Below the pieces are notes generated by a model. It was not told the DNA's origin. It saw only the letters and a program-made list of their open reading frames with translations, and made no database searches. The position numbers and the translations under genes were made by a program. From Adiantum capillus-veneris (lineage: Eukaryota; Streptophyta; Polypodiopsida; Polypodiales; Pteridaceae), in NCBI GenBank assembly GCA_014529385.2, contig CM043966.1, positions 110,342,808-110,406,807 of the forward strand: DNA of 64,000 bases. The letters are read 5' to 3'. Below are positions 47,080 to 58,799 of the stretch, one piece after another (positions within the stretch are counted from its first letter, which is position 1; the number at the start of each line of letters is the position of its first letter).

Positions 47080-50000
47080 TTAAGATATAGACTTATAGGT
47101 TGGACAAGTGGTGGACCTTAACACCCACATATTCTTAATATAATGACATAGAGTGGAAAAGTGGTGAATCTTGAGACAAAACCACTCATTCTACTAGCGA
47201 TAATAGCTTGGAAAAGTGGTGGCCCTTGAATGTAAACCCCCCATGTACAAAATATCCTGGGTTTAAGGTATTTCGATGAAGCCTAGAATCTTGGAGACAT
47301 GGTGCAGCTTGCTTCTCTTCATGTTTCGATGGAGCCTATCTTCCACCAATGGGGTGATCATCCTTCTTTAAATGTCTCAATGGAGCCTAGCTTGGACAAG
47401 TGGTGGACCTTTGCTTCTCTCTATGTTTCCATAGAGTTAGCTTGGACAAGTGGTGGACCTTGGAACCAAACCCCCATGTAAAACATATCATGGTCATTCC
47501 AAGTGGTGAGAAATAATAACCTTTAAGATCTAGCCTTATATGTTGGACAAGTGGTCGACCTTAAAACCTAGATCTTCTTAATATAACGACATAGAGTGGA
47601 AAAGTGGTGAATCTTGAGACCAAACCACTCATGCTACTAAGGATAATAGGTTGGACAAGTGGTGGACCTTGAATGTATACCCCCCATGTACCAAATATCA
47701 TGGGTTTAAGGTATTTCAATGGAGCCTAGCATCTTGGAGACATGGTGCAGCTTGCTTCTCTTCATGTTTCAATGGAGCCTATTTTGGACAAATGGTGGAG
47801 CATCCTTCTCTCCATGTTTCAATGGAGCCTAGCTTGGACAAGTGGTGGACCTTTGCTTCTCTCTATGTTTCAATAGATTTAGCTTGGACAAGTGGTGGGC
47901 CTTGTAACCAAACTCCCATGTAAAACCTATCATGGTAACTCCAAGTGGCGAGAAAGAATAAAGTTTAAGATATAGCCTTATAGGTTGGACAAGTGGTGGA
48001 CCTTAGCACCCAGATATTCTTAATATAATTACATAGAGTGGAAAAGTGGTGAATCTTGAGACCAAACCACTCATGCTACTAGAGATAATAGCTTGGACAA
48101 GTGGCGGACCTTGAATGTAAACCCCCCATGTACGAAATATCATGGGTTTAAGGTATTTCAATGGAGATTAGCATCTTGGAGACATGGTGTAGCTTGCTTC
48201 TCTTCATGTTTCAATGGAGCGTGTCTTGGACAAATGGTGGACCATCCTTCTCTCCATGTTTCAATGGACCCTAGCTTGGACAAGTGGTGGACCTTTGCTT
48301 CTCTCTATGTTTCAATAGAGTTATCTTGGACAAGTGGTGGACCTTGGAACCAAACCCCCATGTAAAAGCTATCATGGTCACTCCAAGTGGTGAGAAAGAA
48401 TAACCCTTAAGATATAGCCTTATAGGTTGGACAAGTGGTGGACCTTAACACCCAGATATTCTTAATATACTAACATAGAGTGAAAAAGTGGTGAATATTG
48501 AGACCAAACCACTCATGCTACTAGCGTTAATAGGTTGGAAAAGTGGTGGAACTTGAATGTAAACCCCCCATGTTTCAATAGAGTTAGCTTCGACAAATGA
48601 TAGAGCATCCTTCTCTCCATGTTTCAATGGAGCCTAGCTTGGACAAGTGGTGGACCTTTGTTTCTCTCTATGTTTCAATAGAGTTAGCTTGGACAAGTGG
48701 TGGACCTTGGAACCAAACCCCCATGTAAAACATATCATGGACATTTCAAGTGGTGAGAAATAATACCCTTTAAGATATACCCTTATAGGTTGGACAAGTG
48801 GTCGACCTTAACACACAGATCTTCTTAACGTAATGACATAGAGTGAAAAAGTGGTGAATCTTGAGACCAAACCACTCATGCTACTAGAGATAATAGGTTG
48901 GACAAGTGGTGGACCTTGAATGTAAACTCCCCATGTACAAAATATCATGGGTGTAAGGTATTTCAATGGATCTTAACATCTTGGAGACATTGTGCAACTT
49001 GCTTCTCTTCATGTTTCAATGGAGCCTATCTTGGACAAATGGTGGAGCATCCTTCTCTCCATGTTTCAATGGACCCTAGCTTGGACAAGTGGTGGACCTT
49101 TGCTTCTCTCTATGTTTCAATAGAGTTATCTTGGACATGTGGTGGACCTTGGAACCAAACCCCTATGTAAAACCTATCATGGTCATTCCAAGTGGTGAGA
49201 AAGAATACCCTTTAAGATATAGCCTTATAGGTTGGACAAGTGGTGGACCTTAACACCCAGATCTTCTTAATATAATGACATAGAGTGGAAAAGTGGTGAA
49301 TCTTGAGACCAAACCACTCATGCTACTAGTGATAATAGGTTGGACAAGTGGTGGACCTTGAATGTAAACCCCCCATGTACGAAATATCATGGGTTTAAGA
49401 TATTTCAATGGAGCCTAAAATTTTGGAGACATGGTGCAGCTTGCTTCTCTTCATGTTTCAATCGAACCTGGCTTGGACAAATGGTGGAGCATCCTTCTCT
49501 CCATTTTTCAATGGAGCCTAGCTTGGACAAGTGGTGGACCTTTGATTCTCTCTATGTTTCAATAGAGTTAGGTTGGACAAGTGGTGGACCTTGGAACCAG
49601 AACCCTATGTAAAACCTATCATGTGCATTCCAAGTGGTGGTAAATAATACCATTTTAGATATAGCCTTATAGGTTGGACAAGTGGTGGACCTTAACACCC
49701 AGATCTTCTTAATATAATGACATAGAGTGGAAAAGTGGGAATCTTGAGACCAAACCACTCATGCTACTAGGGAGAATAGGTTGGACAAGTGGTGGACCTT
49801 GAATTTAAACCCCACATATACAAAATATCATGGGTTTAAGGTATTTCAATGGAGCCTAGCATCTCGAAGACATGGTGCATATTGCTTCTCTTCATGTTTC
49901 AATGGAGCCTATTTTGGACAAATGGTGGAGCATCCTTCTCTCCATGTTTCAATGGACCCTAGATTGGACAAGTGGTGGACCTTTGCTTCTCTCTATGTTT

Positions 50001-50190
50001 CAATATAGTTAGCCTATATTAGACAATTAGTAGACCTCGAATCTCTCCATGTTGTCTAGAGCTGAGCTTGGACAAGTGGTGGACCTTACTTCTCCCTTCC
50101 CTTAGTTTACTAGCTTAAAAGATTACTATGTATACTTGCTTAGATCTAACTTGAACAAGTGGTGGACCTTGTATTCACACAAACTTAATT
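47080..50190 (-). repeat. Higher-order satellite array, right arm, outer part
   Basis: Continuation of the array interrupted by piggyBac. Unit starts at 47651, 48093, 48898, 49340 and 49781 give spacings of 442, 805, 442 and 441 bp. It ends about 50 bp before the acceptor of the SET-fusion gene's first coding exon. It mirrors 7860-11358, but has about one unit fewer. Confidence 0.92.
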
Positions 50191-50245
50191 CATTACAAAA
50201 AAGTATATGCTAAAATAACATTTGGTTTTTTTTGTTTCAGGAAAG

Positions 50246-53200
50246 ATGGCTCCAAAAAAACAGGTTGCAAGGGTTGCTGTCTCAGTTGACTATACTTGCA
50301 ATGATCTTAGGAAATGGTATTTGGACATACATGGTATAGAGGGTGCACAATTTCATAAGGTGCATCTATTTATTGCCAAAAAGGAGAATGACAGCTTGTT
50401 TGAAGATGTTGGACAAGTTGTGGAAGCATCTGTCTCTGTAGTTGATAGTCATCCGGAGGTGGAATGCATTGACATTCTAGTTCCAATGAATCTAGAATTT
50501 CAACTATCTCCAGGAGCATATGCATTGGAGCGCATGTCTAGAAACAAAGAAGAGACAATGTTTTCTCGAGGATGGAAGTTTGCAGAATCAAATCCAAACA
50601 TCACAGCAGATCAACTTCAAAGCTCCATCATTGCCACACTACAACGAAAAAAGGTGAAAGCTTCACGACCACCATCCACAAAGAAGCAAGCAAAAGTGCA
50701 AAAAGTAGAGCTAAGCGAACTAGTTCCATTTTGGATGTAGACAAGGCATCTTTGGCATCCTCATCAACAGAGGGTTCAATGTCAAAGATGAGAATTGTGG
50801 ATCCAGATGTTTTAGAAGCTGAGGCCATGAAAGGACAAGAAAAAGATACAGGTGGAATGAATAAGTACATAAATTATTTTCCTTTCCAATATAGGGAATT
50901 TGATATCCCTATTCAAAATTGTTGGCTTGCTCCTGATCACTATAATGCACGTATTATGGATAAAAAACACGCTGAAAGTGTGTTATTTGGATTTTCACGG
51001 AGTACGACCAAGCCTGCAGCATGTGCATATTTGATGCCTGTTCGAAATGCAAAATCAAAGAAGGGGACTCCTTTGGCAGTAGAAGAGGTAGAGGAGCAAA
51101 AAATTAAAGATTATCATTATTGGATTCTTGATGGGCAGCATTCAATCTATGCTGCAAAAGTTTTGCTTCACAATGAACAAAACAACAAAGAGATATTTGA
51201 AAGACTGATTAGCGTGTATAAATTTAGAAAGGCTCGCATTGTTGTGAATGCTCCTCCATTTGTTGCAACTGCTATATCTGCCATTGCAAATGAGGAGGCT
51301 CAGGCATTGTATGTCAAGCAACCTTACAGCCAAATATTGAGACATTTACGGAGTCAATGGATCTTCTCAGGACGACCACCAAAGGCAGCAAGTGGAATTG
51401 CAGAGGGACATGCATCTCGTGCCGGATGGGATGTAAGTTATTTTCTTTGTCTTTTTATAGTGTTTAATTAACAAATCTTGCTCAATAGTTTAATTATTTC
51501 TCTATTTCTTTTTAGGCTTTTCTTCGATTGGCAAGAATGAGTGCAGCAGCAAGTTGGATTGCTAAACAGGCACACATGGTCACGTACTCTGATTTAGTTT
51601 ATGATTGCTGGATAGAAATCATTGAAAAGCTAGAAGAGGAGAATAAGAAACCCCCAACAACTGTATTTAGATACCTTTGTGGCCTTGAGGAATCAGAGGT
51701 AAAGACTATTCAAGAAGAGATTAGAGATGAGAAGATTTTACTGTCAAAGAGTGCAAAGGATGGTGATGCAACTGACATGTATGATCGAATCAAGCAGTTG
51801 AAGCAAGACAAATTGATTCAAGATGCACTTCTTGAAGGCTTCAACAATTTGAATGAGTCTTCACCATGTAAAGACTGGGAGGAGGTGGTCAAAATGTATA
51901 ACATCAATGATGTTGTTTATAAAAAATTTTAATGCTATGCGAGGAATGGATCAAATCTAGTTTGACGCGTGGAACAAAGAAAATGGCTTTTCCAGATGGA
52001 GCAATAAAATACATGCAATGGGCAATTCACCTTCAAAAGGAGAAAACTGAGCCTAGAGATTTGCCATGGTCAATCTATGTGGTGAGCCTACAAATGGAAG
52101 GCAATCTCTACTTGATGCGCCACTTCAATAATAAAGTGCCTATTGGCTTATGTGTTTTAGATATGACAAAAAACGTTGGAGGCAATTTGAAGTGGAGTGA
52201 GGAGACATTTAACAATGCTTTGGATGGGATCTTGGCTATTGCTGGAGGGTCAACAGATCCTGGATTTGTCTTTCTTGCATTTGTGGATTTCACTAACTTC
52301 ACAAAATTGCAATGTGCCTTTCACGCCATGGGAGATAATCTGAGCTACCATTGTTGTGGTGCATTGCATCACTTTCCATCAGCTCCTTGCAAAGGAGCAA
52401 TTCAATTCCTAACAGTTATTGCCTTCTTGGGACAAGGCAATGCATTTGAAGACCTGAGAAGAAGATCAGAGGAACATCCCATGCCAATTGATTGTTCTCT
52501 TCTTCAAGTAGCAGATAACGATATGTCAGATTTGCAATATTTGGAGGCCAAAAAAAGAGCTTTGGTCAAGCACTACATTCGTACATATTGTTTTGAAGAC
52601 CGCAAGCTTGTTGATGTTTTTGGTGATGGCTCCTTGGTTGCACAAGAAGGAATACAACAGAAAAAAGAAGTTATATGCTTAATTGATAGTGTGGAGGAGG
52701 CAAAAAACGTGGAGACCATGCTGCTAGACTTTGCTAAGTCTCATGAAGATATAGAAAAATGGGCTGGACTTCAACAATCCACTTCGCAATCAGATGACAT
52801 TGTGCCTGTTACAGAGGAGTGCTCTCCACAAAGAGAGAAGAAGAACAACAACAACATCCTCTGTCAATGGAGGACTTTTTGGAAATGGAGACACGTATGT
52901 TTTGAGTTTCTTGTGCATGTTAGTGTTTCTTGTTACTGATTTGATACTCTTAATGTTAGATTTTGCTTTATATAGTATTGATTGAGTTTGTATTTTTTAT
53001 CTCAAGCATTCAAGGTTTGAATGTAAATAATAAATTACTTGAGTTTTTGAATGGTGGATCTTTAGACTAAAACTATAACATTTAATACTCACAAAGACTT
53101 AATTACTTAAGAGCTTGAACTCAATAAGTTTTGGACCTTTTATCAATACCCCCTTGATATGATACATTAGATCGTAGCATGGTTAAATGGTGATGCTTCA

Positions 53201-56040
53201 TAAATTGAACCTAGCTTAGACAGGTGTTGGAGCCTAAATTTAAACTAACCTTGCTAGAAGGGAGCTTATGTTTGGACTTTGAGAACTAGCATAAGTAATC
53301 AATTAGAGCATAGATTAGACATGTGGTGGTGGCCTTAGAGACCAAAATCTTAATGAGCTTGGAAAGGTATTTAAGTACTGCAATTTACTTAGTTTTAGTA
53401 CTCACTAAAGGCATAGCTTGACAAAAGGTGGACCTTACATGGATCCTAATTTCAAGAGGTGTGGTAGACCTTCAAACCAAGATCATATAGCTTGGACATG
53501 TGGTGGACCTTGCATGGAGACTAGTTTAGACAAGTGTGGTACACCTTGTAACCAACACCCATTTGTTATATTAGCTTGGACAAGTGGTGGACCTTGCTTT
53601 TATGTTTCAATGGAGCATATTTGGACAGGTGGTAGACCTTGTTTCTCTCCATGCTTCAATGGAGAGAAACATTAGCTTGGACAAGTGGTGGACCTTGCTT
53701 TTATGTTTTAAAGGAGCATATTTCGGACAAGTGGTAGACATTGTTTCTCTCCATGGTTCAATGGAACCCACCTTAGACAAGTGAAGTACCTTGAAACCAA
53801 ACCCCCATAATACAACCTACTAAATAGGTTGGAAAATTGGTGGTATATGAAACCATCCATGATAGAGCATAGTATAGGTGAAAACGTAGTGGTCCTTATA
53901 TCAATTACCCATGCATAGCTTGGACAAGTGGTGGACCTTGATTCTCTCTATGTTTCAATGGATCCTATCTTGGACTATAGATATATCTTACTTATTTCCA
54001 TGCTTCAATGGATTGTAGCTTGGATAAGGAGTGGACCTTCAAACAAAACTCCACAGCATAGCATATATTAACAATTCATGGGTTTTATAGAGATTTTCTT
54101 GCCTATTTTGGAGAGTTGGTACACCTTTATTCTCCATTCTTCAATGGATCTGAGGTTGGACAAGCGGAGCTGGAGAAGTGGTCAACCTTAAAATGAAACC
54201 TCCCATGCTACAACCCATCATAGATCGTATATGTAGTGGACCTTGAAACTCTTTTATGTCCCTAGCTTAGAGAAGCATTGCACTCTTATTATCTCCATAC
54301 ATGAAGGCAAGGTTGGACAAGTGGTGGACCTTCAAACCAGAATCTCTATGCAATAATAGGCAAGTGGTGGAGCTTGTTTTCTCCATGTTCCAATGGAGCC
54401 TAGCTTAGACAAACAATGGAGCTTGCTTCTCTCCATGTTTCAATGGATCCTAGCTTAGAAAAGTGGTGGAGCTTTGCTTCTCTCCATGTTCCAATGGACC
54501 ATAGCTTAGACAAGTGGTAGACCGTGAAAAAACCCCCGTATACAACATATTATGGGGTTTTCATGTTTCAATGGCACCTAGCTTGGAAAATGGTAGAGCT
54601 TGCTTCTCTTTATGTTTCAATGGATCCAATCTTAGCCAAGTGGTGGACCTTGAAACAAGAATCCCCCCCCCCCCCCATGTACAACGTATTATGGGTTTTG
54701 AAAGCACTGGGAGAAAATAATAGCTTTGATAAGTGGTGGACCTTGCTTCTCTCCATGCTTCAATGGAGCCGAGGTTGGACACATGTTGGAGAGAAGATGG
54801 TTGCCCATGAAATAAGACCATGCATGCTATAATCAATCATATGTTGTACACATGGTGGACCTTGCAATTGTTTTATATGCCTAACTTGGACAAGTGGAGG
54901 ACCCTTGATTACCTCCAGATATCAACAACAAGCCAAGTTTGGACAAGTGTAGTACCACCAAACCAGAATCTCTATGCTACAATAGAGTATAGGTAGGACA
55001 CGCAGTGAACCTTGATATCAAACCATCCATGCTACTAGAGATGATAGGTTTCACATGTGGTGGAACCTTGTATCAATGTTCTATGTGTAGTTTTTGACTA
55101 GTGATAGACCTTGAAACTAATCCCTCTAGGCTACAAGAAAAAAGAGATGGATGAGGAGGCTAGACTACTTTTGTTGCATCAATGCATCCCATGTTACCAC
55201 ATATACTATAGGGTTCTTGGATAAGTGTTGGATCTTGTGTCAATGCTCCATGTCTAGCTTGGACAAGTGGTGGACCTTGGTTCTCTCTATGCTTCAAATG
55301 GGCAATAGATTGGAGACACAGTGGCCTTTTTTTTCCAATGATTTTATTTTTTGGAAACCTTGGAGGCACCATGTAAGAGGCACTCTAAGTCTTCCATACA
55401 ATGGACCTATTGGACTATAAAATAATGATATCTTTCTTTGATATTGTCATTATTTTATGCATAATATTTTCTTCTTTTTGCAGACACAAAGGAGTTAAGT
55501 GATATAAAAACTAGATGTATTTCACACTATGATTGGCATGAAGATCCTTTTGGGACACCAACTTTTCCTATTCCCAAAGATGTAATTTTCCATATTAACG
55601 GTGTGGATTTTGAAGTGCGACTTTCATGTATTGAAGGAGCTGGTTATGGGCTATTTGTGCATACTACCCTGGAAAGTGGTTTGACTATTCTAAACTATGG
55701 AGGGCATAAGTATAGATTTCAAGACTGGAAAAAGATATGCAAAATTTTTCCAAGAGCTTATAAATATTCTCTTCTAGAGGATCCAAACATAGAAGAAGAG
55801 GAAGATCAATCATACATTATTGGTTGTGTAGAAGAAGGAAACGTGTCGGGCTATATAAATAGTTCTCACAGTACAAATGTCTGTCCCAACGTACGCTATA
55901 CATTTGATCCAAATTTGCCACCTTGGCATAAATGCACCTCTTCACACATCAAGTCAGAAGAATATGGCCATGTATGCATTGAGACTATTTGTCAAGTTGA
56001 AGCAGGAGAAGAGTTGTTTGCTGACTATAACTTTACTTGA
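50246..56040 (+). CDS. ParB/sulfiredoxin-like - unknown middle - SET domain fusion gene, right copy (3 exons)
   Basis: Exons 50246-51432, 51516-52894 and 55484-56040 match the left copy, with the same splice sites. Start at ATG 50246, preceded by TTTGTTTCAG|GAAAG. This copy is broken where the left is not: a C is missing at about 50708 (GTAGAGCT against GTAGCAGCT), a C is missing at about 51927 (AAAAAATTTT against AAAACAATTTT), and near 52840-52856 there is an extra GA and one fewer AAC. It has the A that the left copy lacks near 7347. Exon lengths agree with this: exon 1 is 1,187 bp in both arms (1,188 expected), exon 2 is 1,379 against 1,381. Residue differences are few (for example Val/Leu in the NDxRKW segment, Asn/Lys in EIIExLEEEN, Phe/Leu before PPWHK). 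Domain reading is as for the left copy. Confidence 0.6.
51433..51515 (+). other. Intron 1 of the SET-fusion gene (83 bp, right arm)
   Basis: GTAAGT donor and TTTTTAG acceptor. It is one base shorter than the left copy (CTTTTTATAG against CTTTTTGATAG). Confidence 0.8.
52895..55483 (+). repeat. Intron 2 of the SET-fusion gene with satellite monomers (right arm)
   Basis: It mirrors 2566-5152, with donor GTATGT and acceptor TTTTTGCAG. Monomers with AGCTTGGACAAGTGGTGGAC are frequent between about 53400 and 55300, all in the orientation of the arm's main array. A C run at about 54663-54676 is longer than its partner. No other gene is supported. Confidence 0.6.
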
Positions 56041-56696
56041 CATTGTAAAGTATTGTACATGGATGGAAATCTCAAGTACATGCATCATTTTCATTTTTCA
56101 TGGATGAAATCTCAAGTGAATATAACATTTGATTATTGTTTAGTTTATGCTCAACGAGAATCTAGAGTGCTCTTATGCTTTGTGTGTTGTCTAACTTATT
56201 TGACTACCTTGGCCATAGAATCTTGATTCTACTCTAGATTTGTGATAAATCTTACCAAAATTTAATCAATGTCTAGGTTGGACAAGTGGTGGGGCTTCAA
56301 ACATTACTGTCTTAAACAAGTGGAGTTATCTTACTTGAATAAGTGGTGGCCTTTGAATCCAAATCTAAGCCAAATCTCTAATTGTTTGCTTGTAGTCTAG
56401 GTTGGACATTTGGTGGACCTTGTATCCATGTTTCCTCAACAAGGGTGGCTTTTAGTTTTCACTTTAAGTACTCATCTTTAATAAAGTGTAGGATGGAAAA
56501 TGTTGAGTTAGTAGATTGTATTTTAGACAAGTGGTGTTTGGTGTACGAATGCTGAAAATGGTTGCAAGGATTCTAACAACGACTTTACCTTAAATAAATT
56601 TCTTACTAGGAGTTCTACATATAAATATGGTGAATAAAATTCTAGTGGTTTTGAGATACCATTTGTGTGTGTGTTTTCTTAGATTCACAAACTGGG
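56041..56696. other. Intergenic region between the SET-fusion gene and the HAD gene (right arm)
   Basis: AT-rich, with a few degenerate satellite monomers (AGGTTGGACAAGTGGTGG at about 56274). GTGTTTTCTTAG at 56671-56682 is a strong acceptor 14 bp before the next ATG, suggesting an intron in the 5' untranslated region. Confidence 0.5.
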
Positions 56697-57880
56697 ATGG
56701 ATAATGCTCCTATGGTTCAGTCAACAACTATAGAATCCATAGATTCTATGGTTTCTAAAGTGCCCAAGATGGATGATATTTCTATACTAGAGTCTAGTGT
56801 TGTGCAACTTGAGCAAGCTTCCAATAATGAGAACCAAGAAATCGATGCTTCAAAAATGCAACATACATCAAAAGAGACTGAAAAGTCCACTCACGAGCTA
56901 TTGCCAATTGGTACTACGTCATGTAGCGTAGATGTTGAGAAATCCATGCTTACAATTATATTGGATTTAAATGGTCTATTGTTGAAACGTTCCCCTCAAC
57001 CATCCTCACACCACAACTCAGTGCAAATGGATTCAAAAAGATATATTATACTCAGGCCAGGTTGCATCCAATTCTTGAAGACTATTTTACAGAGGTTTAA
57101 TGTTGCAATTTGGTCGACAGCTACTAGGAATAATGTGTATCAAATCCTTGCAGCACTAAACAACTTAGCTGAGGATACATTGCCTTTCTTTGCAATTTGG
57201 TCGCAAGATGTTTGCTACACCGCTCAAACTCAAAAATTGTTTAGACCCGACAATCCAAACGTTGAGGCAATGTTCAAGCCTCTAGCCAAAATTGCCATGG
57301 GGTTTGAATGTGATCCACAAAGAACAGTGCTTATTGATGACTCTCCTTACAAGGGATGTATTTCACCAGCAAACAATTGCATTTTTCCACCACAATTTGA
57401 TGCTGAGAAGATGGTTGACAATATGCTCTTGGAGGAGCTACTGCCATACTTGATTCAGCTTGATGAGAGAAGGGATGTGCGTGATTTAATTGCTTCTAAT
57501 CGTTATGGACAACCTATAGTGACAAATGATAGTGAATACAAACAAATCATGGAGTATTGGAAGCAGAAAAATGATGTTTGGTCAGCTAAGGTGTTCTTTA
57601 CAAGAAGAATACCACCTGCAAAAGGTGACAGGATGAAACTATCATTGAAAATGCAAGTGACACAAGCCACCGCAATGAAATGAGAAGAGCCCAAATACAA
57701 GAGATCTTAGCAAAGGAGCGTACACCCATTGAAAGCATGAAGGCGTCACAATTGACCACTTTAGCTAGGCAATTGGGTTGTAACACAAAAGGAGTTTTGA
57801 AGGCAACCACAGCAAAGGCTTATATAAATAAGGTGAAAGCTGAGAACAATCTTCTAAGGCTGGATAGAAAGCAACCCTAA
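56697..57880 (+). pseudogene. FCP1/SCP1-type HAD phosphatase-like gene, right copy, one frameshift
   Basis: Same gene as 169-1352. The HAD core is uninterrupted here: DLNGLLL, RPGCIQFLKTIL, AIWSTATRNN, IDDSPYKGCISPANNCIFPPQFD. The second loop residue is again Asn instead of Asp. One G is missing in GACAGGATG (about 57631; the left arm has GACAGGGATG), which shifts the frame before the C-terminal 70 residues. Both copies are 1,184 bp, one less than the 1,185 expected for 394 residues plus stop, each missing a different base. The C-terminal SAP-like segment (SMKASQLTTLARQLG) is read in the shifted frame to the stop at 57880. Confidence 0.72.
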
Positions 57881-57974
57881 GGTACTAGTGACATGTCATA
57901 TATTCTTGATACACATACTTGAACACTCATGTGCATGGTATCTAACAAATCTTTCTTTTTATTCCTTCCTGCAG

Positions 57975-58082
57975 GATCTTACAAAGGATACTAATAGATG
58001 GAGCTCAATCAATAGAGATTTTGATATGTTTGCTCAAAATAATGAAGCAGTCACCTACATTTTTTGTTTATCAATTTCTTGA
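57975..58082 (+). CDS. Possible terminal exon downstream of the HAD gene (right arm)
   Basis: After TTCCTTCCTGCAG the frame DLTKDTNRWSSINRDFDMFAQ is open to TGA at 58082. It is conserved with the left arm to the window edge. An in-phase donor exists within the upstream gene (AAG|GTGAAA after AYINK), which would replace its last 15 or so residues. Otherwise it belongs to an unseen transcript form. Confidence 0.3.
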   Translation, partial: DLTKDTNRWSSINRDFDMFAQNNEAVTYIFCLSIS

Positions 58083-58799
58083 GAGACTTTCTTTTAGTTT
58101 GTAATCATCAAATGAAATGAAAAGTATCCTTCTTATAAGATTGTTGAACTTTTTCTCGTTCAAAACTTTCAATTGTGATTTATAGTTTTGCTAGCATGAG
58201 ATTGTGCTTTTTTAGTTTGAAAAAAACTGTCAAAGATCCAAGTCTTTTTGGCTTTACTTAAGTTATTAATTGTGAAAGATCCAAGTCTTTTTTCTTTACT
58301 TAAGTTATTGATTGTCTATGTAATAGTCCTTAAAACAATATCGGATGGCTTTCTTGCTCCCATGTCTCACATTGGTCTTTAGGTAAGACAAGTTGTGACC
58401 TTGAAAGTATGGTCTCATATCTCGATCAAGTGAAGAGACATGAAGCTTAAATATCACTACTATGTATCTAGTGTTAAACTCCATCAAGACAAAGATACTA
58501 GAGTGCCAAATTGCAGTCTAGTTTAAGTGAAAATCCATTTGAGCTAAGGTAACACTTATAGTGCCTCATTTTTCTAGGATTCTACCCCATCAAGGAAGTT
58601 AGAATCTAGCACAAACCAATTAAGACTCTTTTGGAGCCTAGATAGGACAATTCGTGGAACTTAAGAGACTTATTATTGAGTTAGAGTCTAGTTTAGATAA
58701 GCAAAAGATCTTCAAACCAGCACTTGACTTTCTTACTATTCAATATTCAAAGTCCTTGAGGCTAACAAATTACATACCTACTTGTAACCTAAATAATGA
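58083..58799. other. Unassigned sequence between the right arm gene and the next satellite
   Basis: AT-rich. A short duplication (AAGATCCAAGTCTTTTT...TTTACTTAAGTTATT, about 58225-58315) is visible. No gene or mobile element is recognised. It lies just outside the part of the arm that can be compared with the left side. Confidence 0.5.

Larger units (their letters stand above)
35889..58048. repeat. Right arm of the inverted duplication (interrupted by piggyBac)
   Basis: This is the partner of 1-14884 in opposite orientation, with the two genes on the plus strand. Without the 5.65-kb piggyBac insertion (41434-47079) the arm is about 16.5 kb. Similarity can be followed to 58048, which pairs with window position 1, so the true outer limit is not visible. 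The inner edge abuts an N run at 35888. Both arms have satellite inside and genes outside, so the genes point away from the centre. Confidence 0.93.

Noticed and set aside
35889-50190. Regularly spaced short repeats resembling a CRISPR array
   Set aside because: The units are contiguous 50-bp monomers inside 442-bp blocks without unique spacers, no cas genes are present, and the genome is eukaryotic.
50222-50245. Start of the SET-fusion gene at a TTG at 50222
   Set aside because: It lies in the polypyrimidine tract of a splice acceptor (TTTGTTTCAG). ATG 50246 (7804 in the left arm) is the reasonable start.
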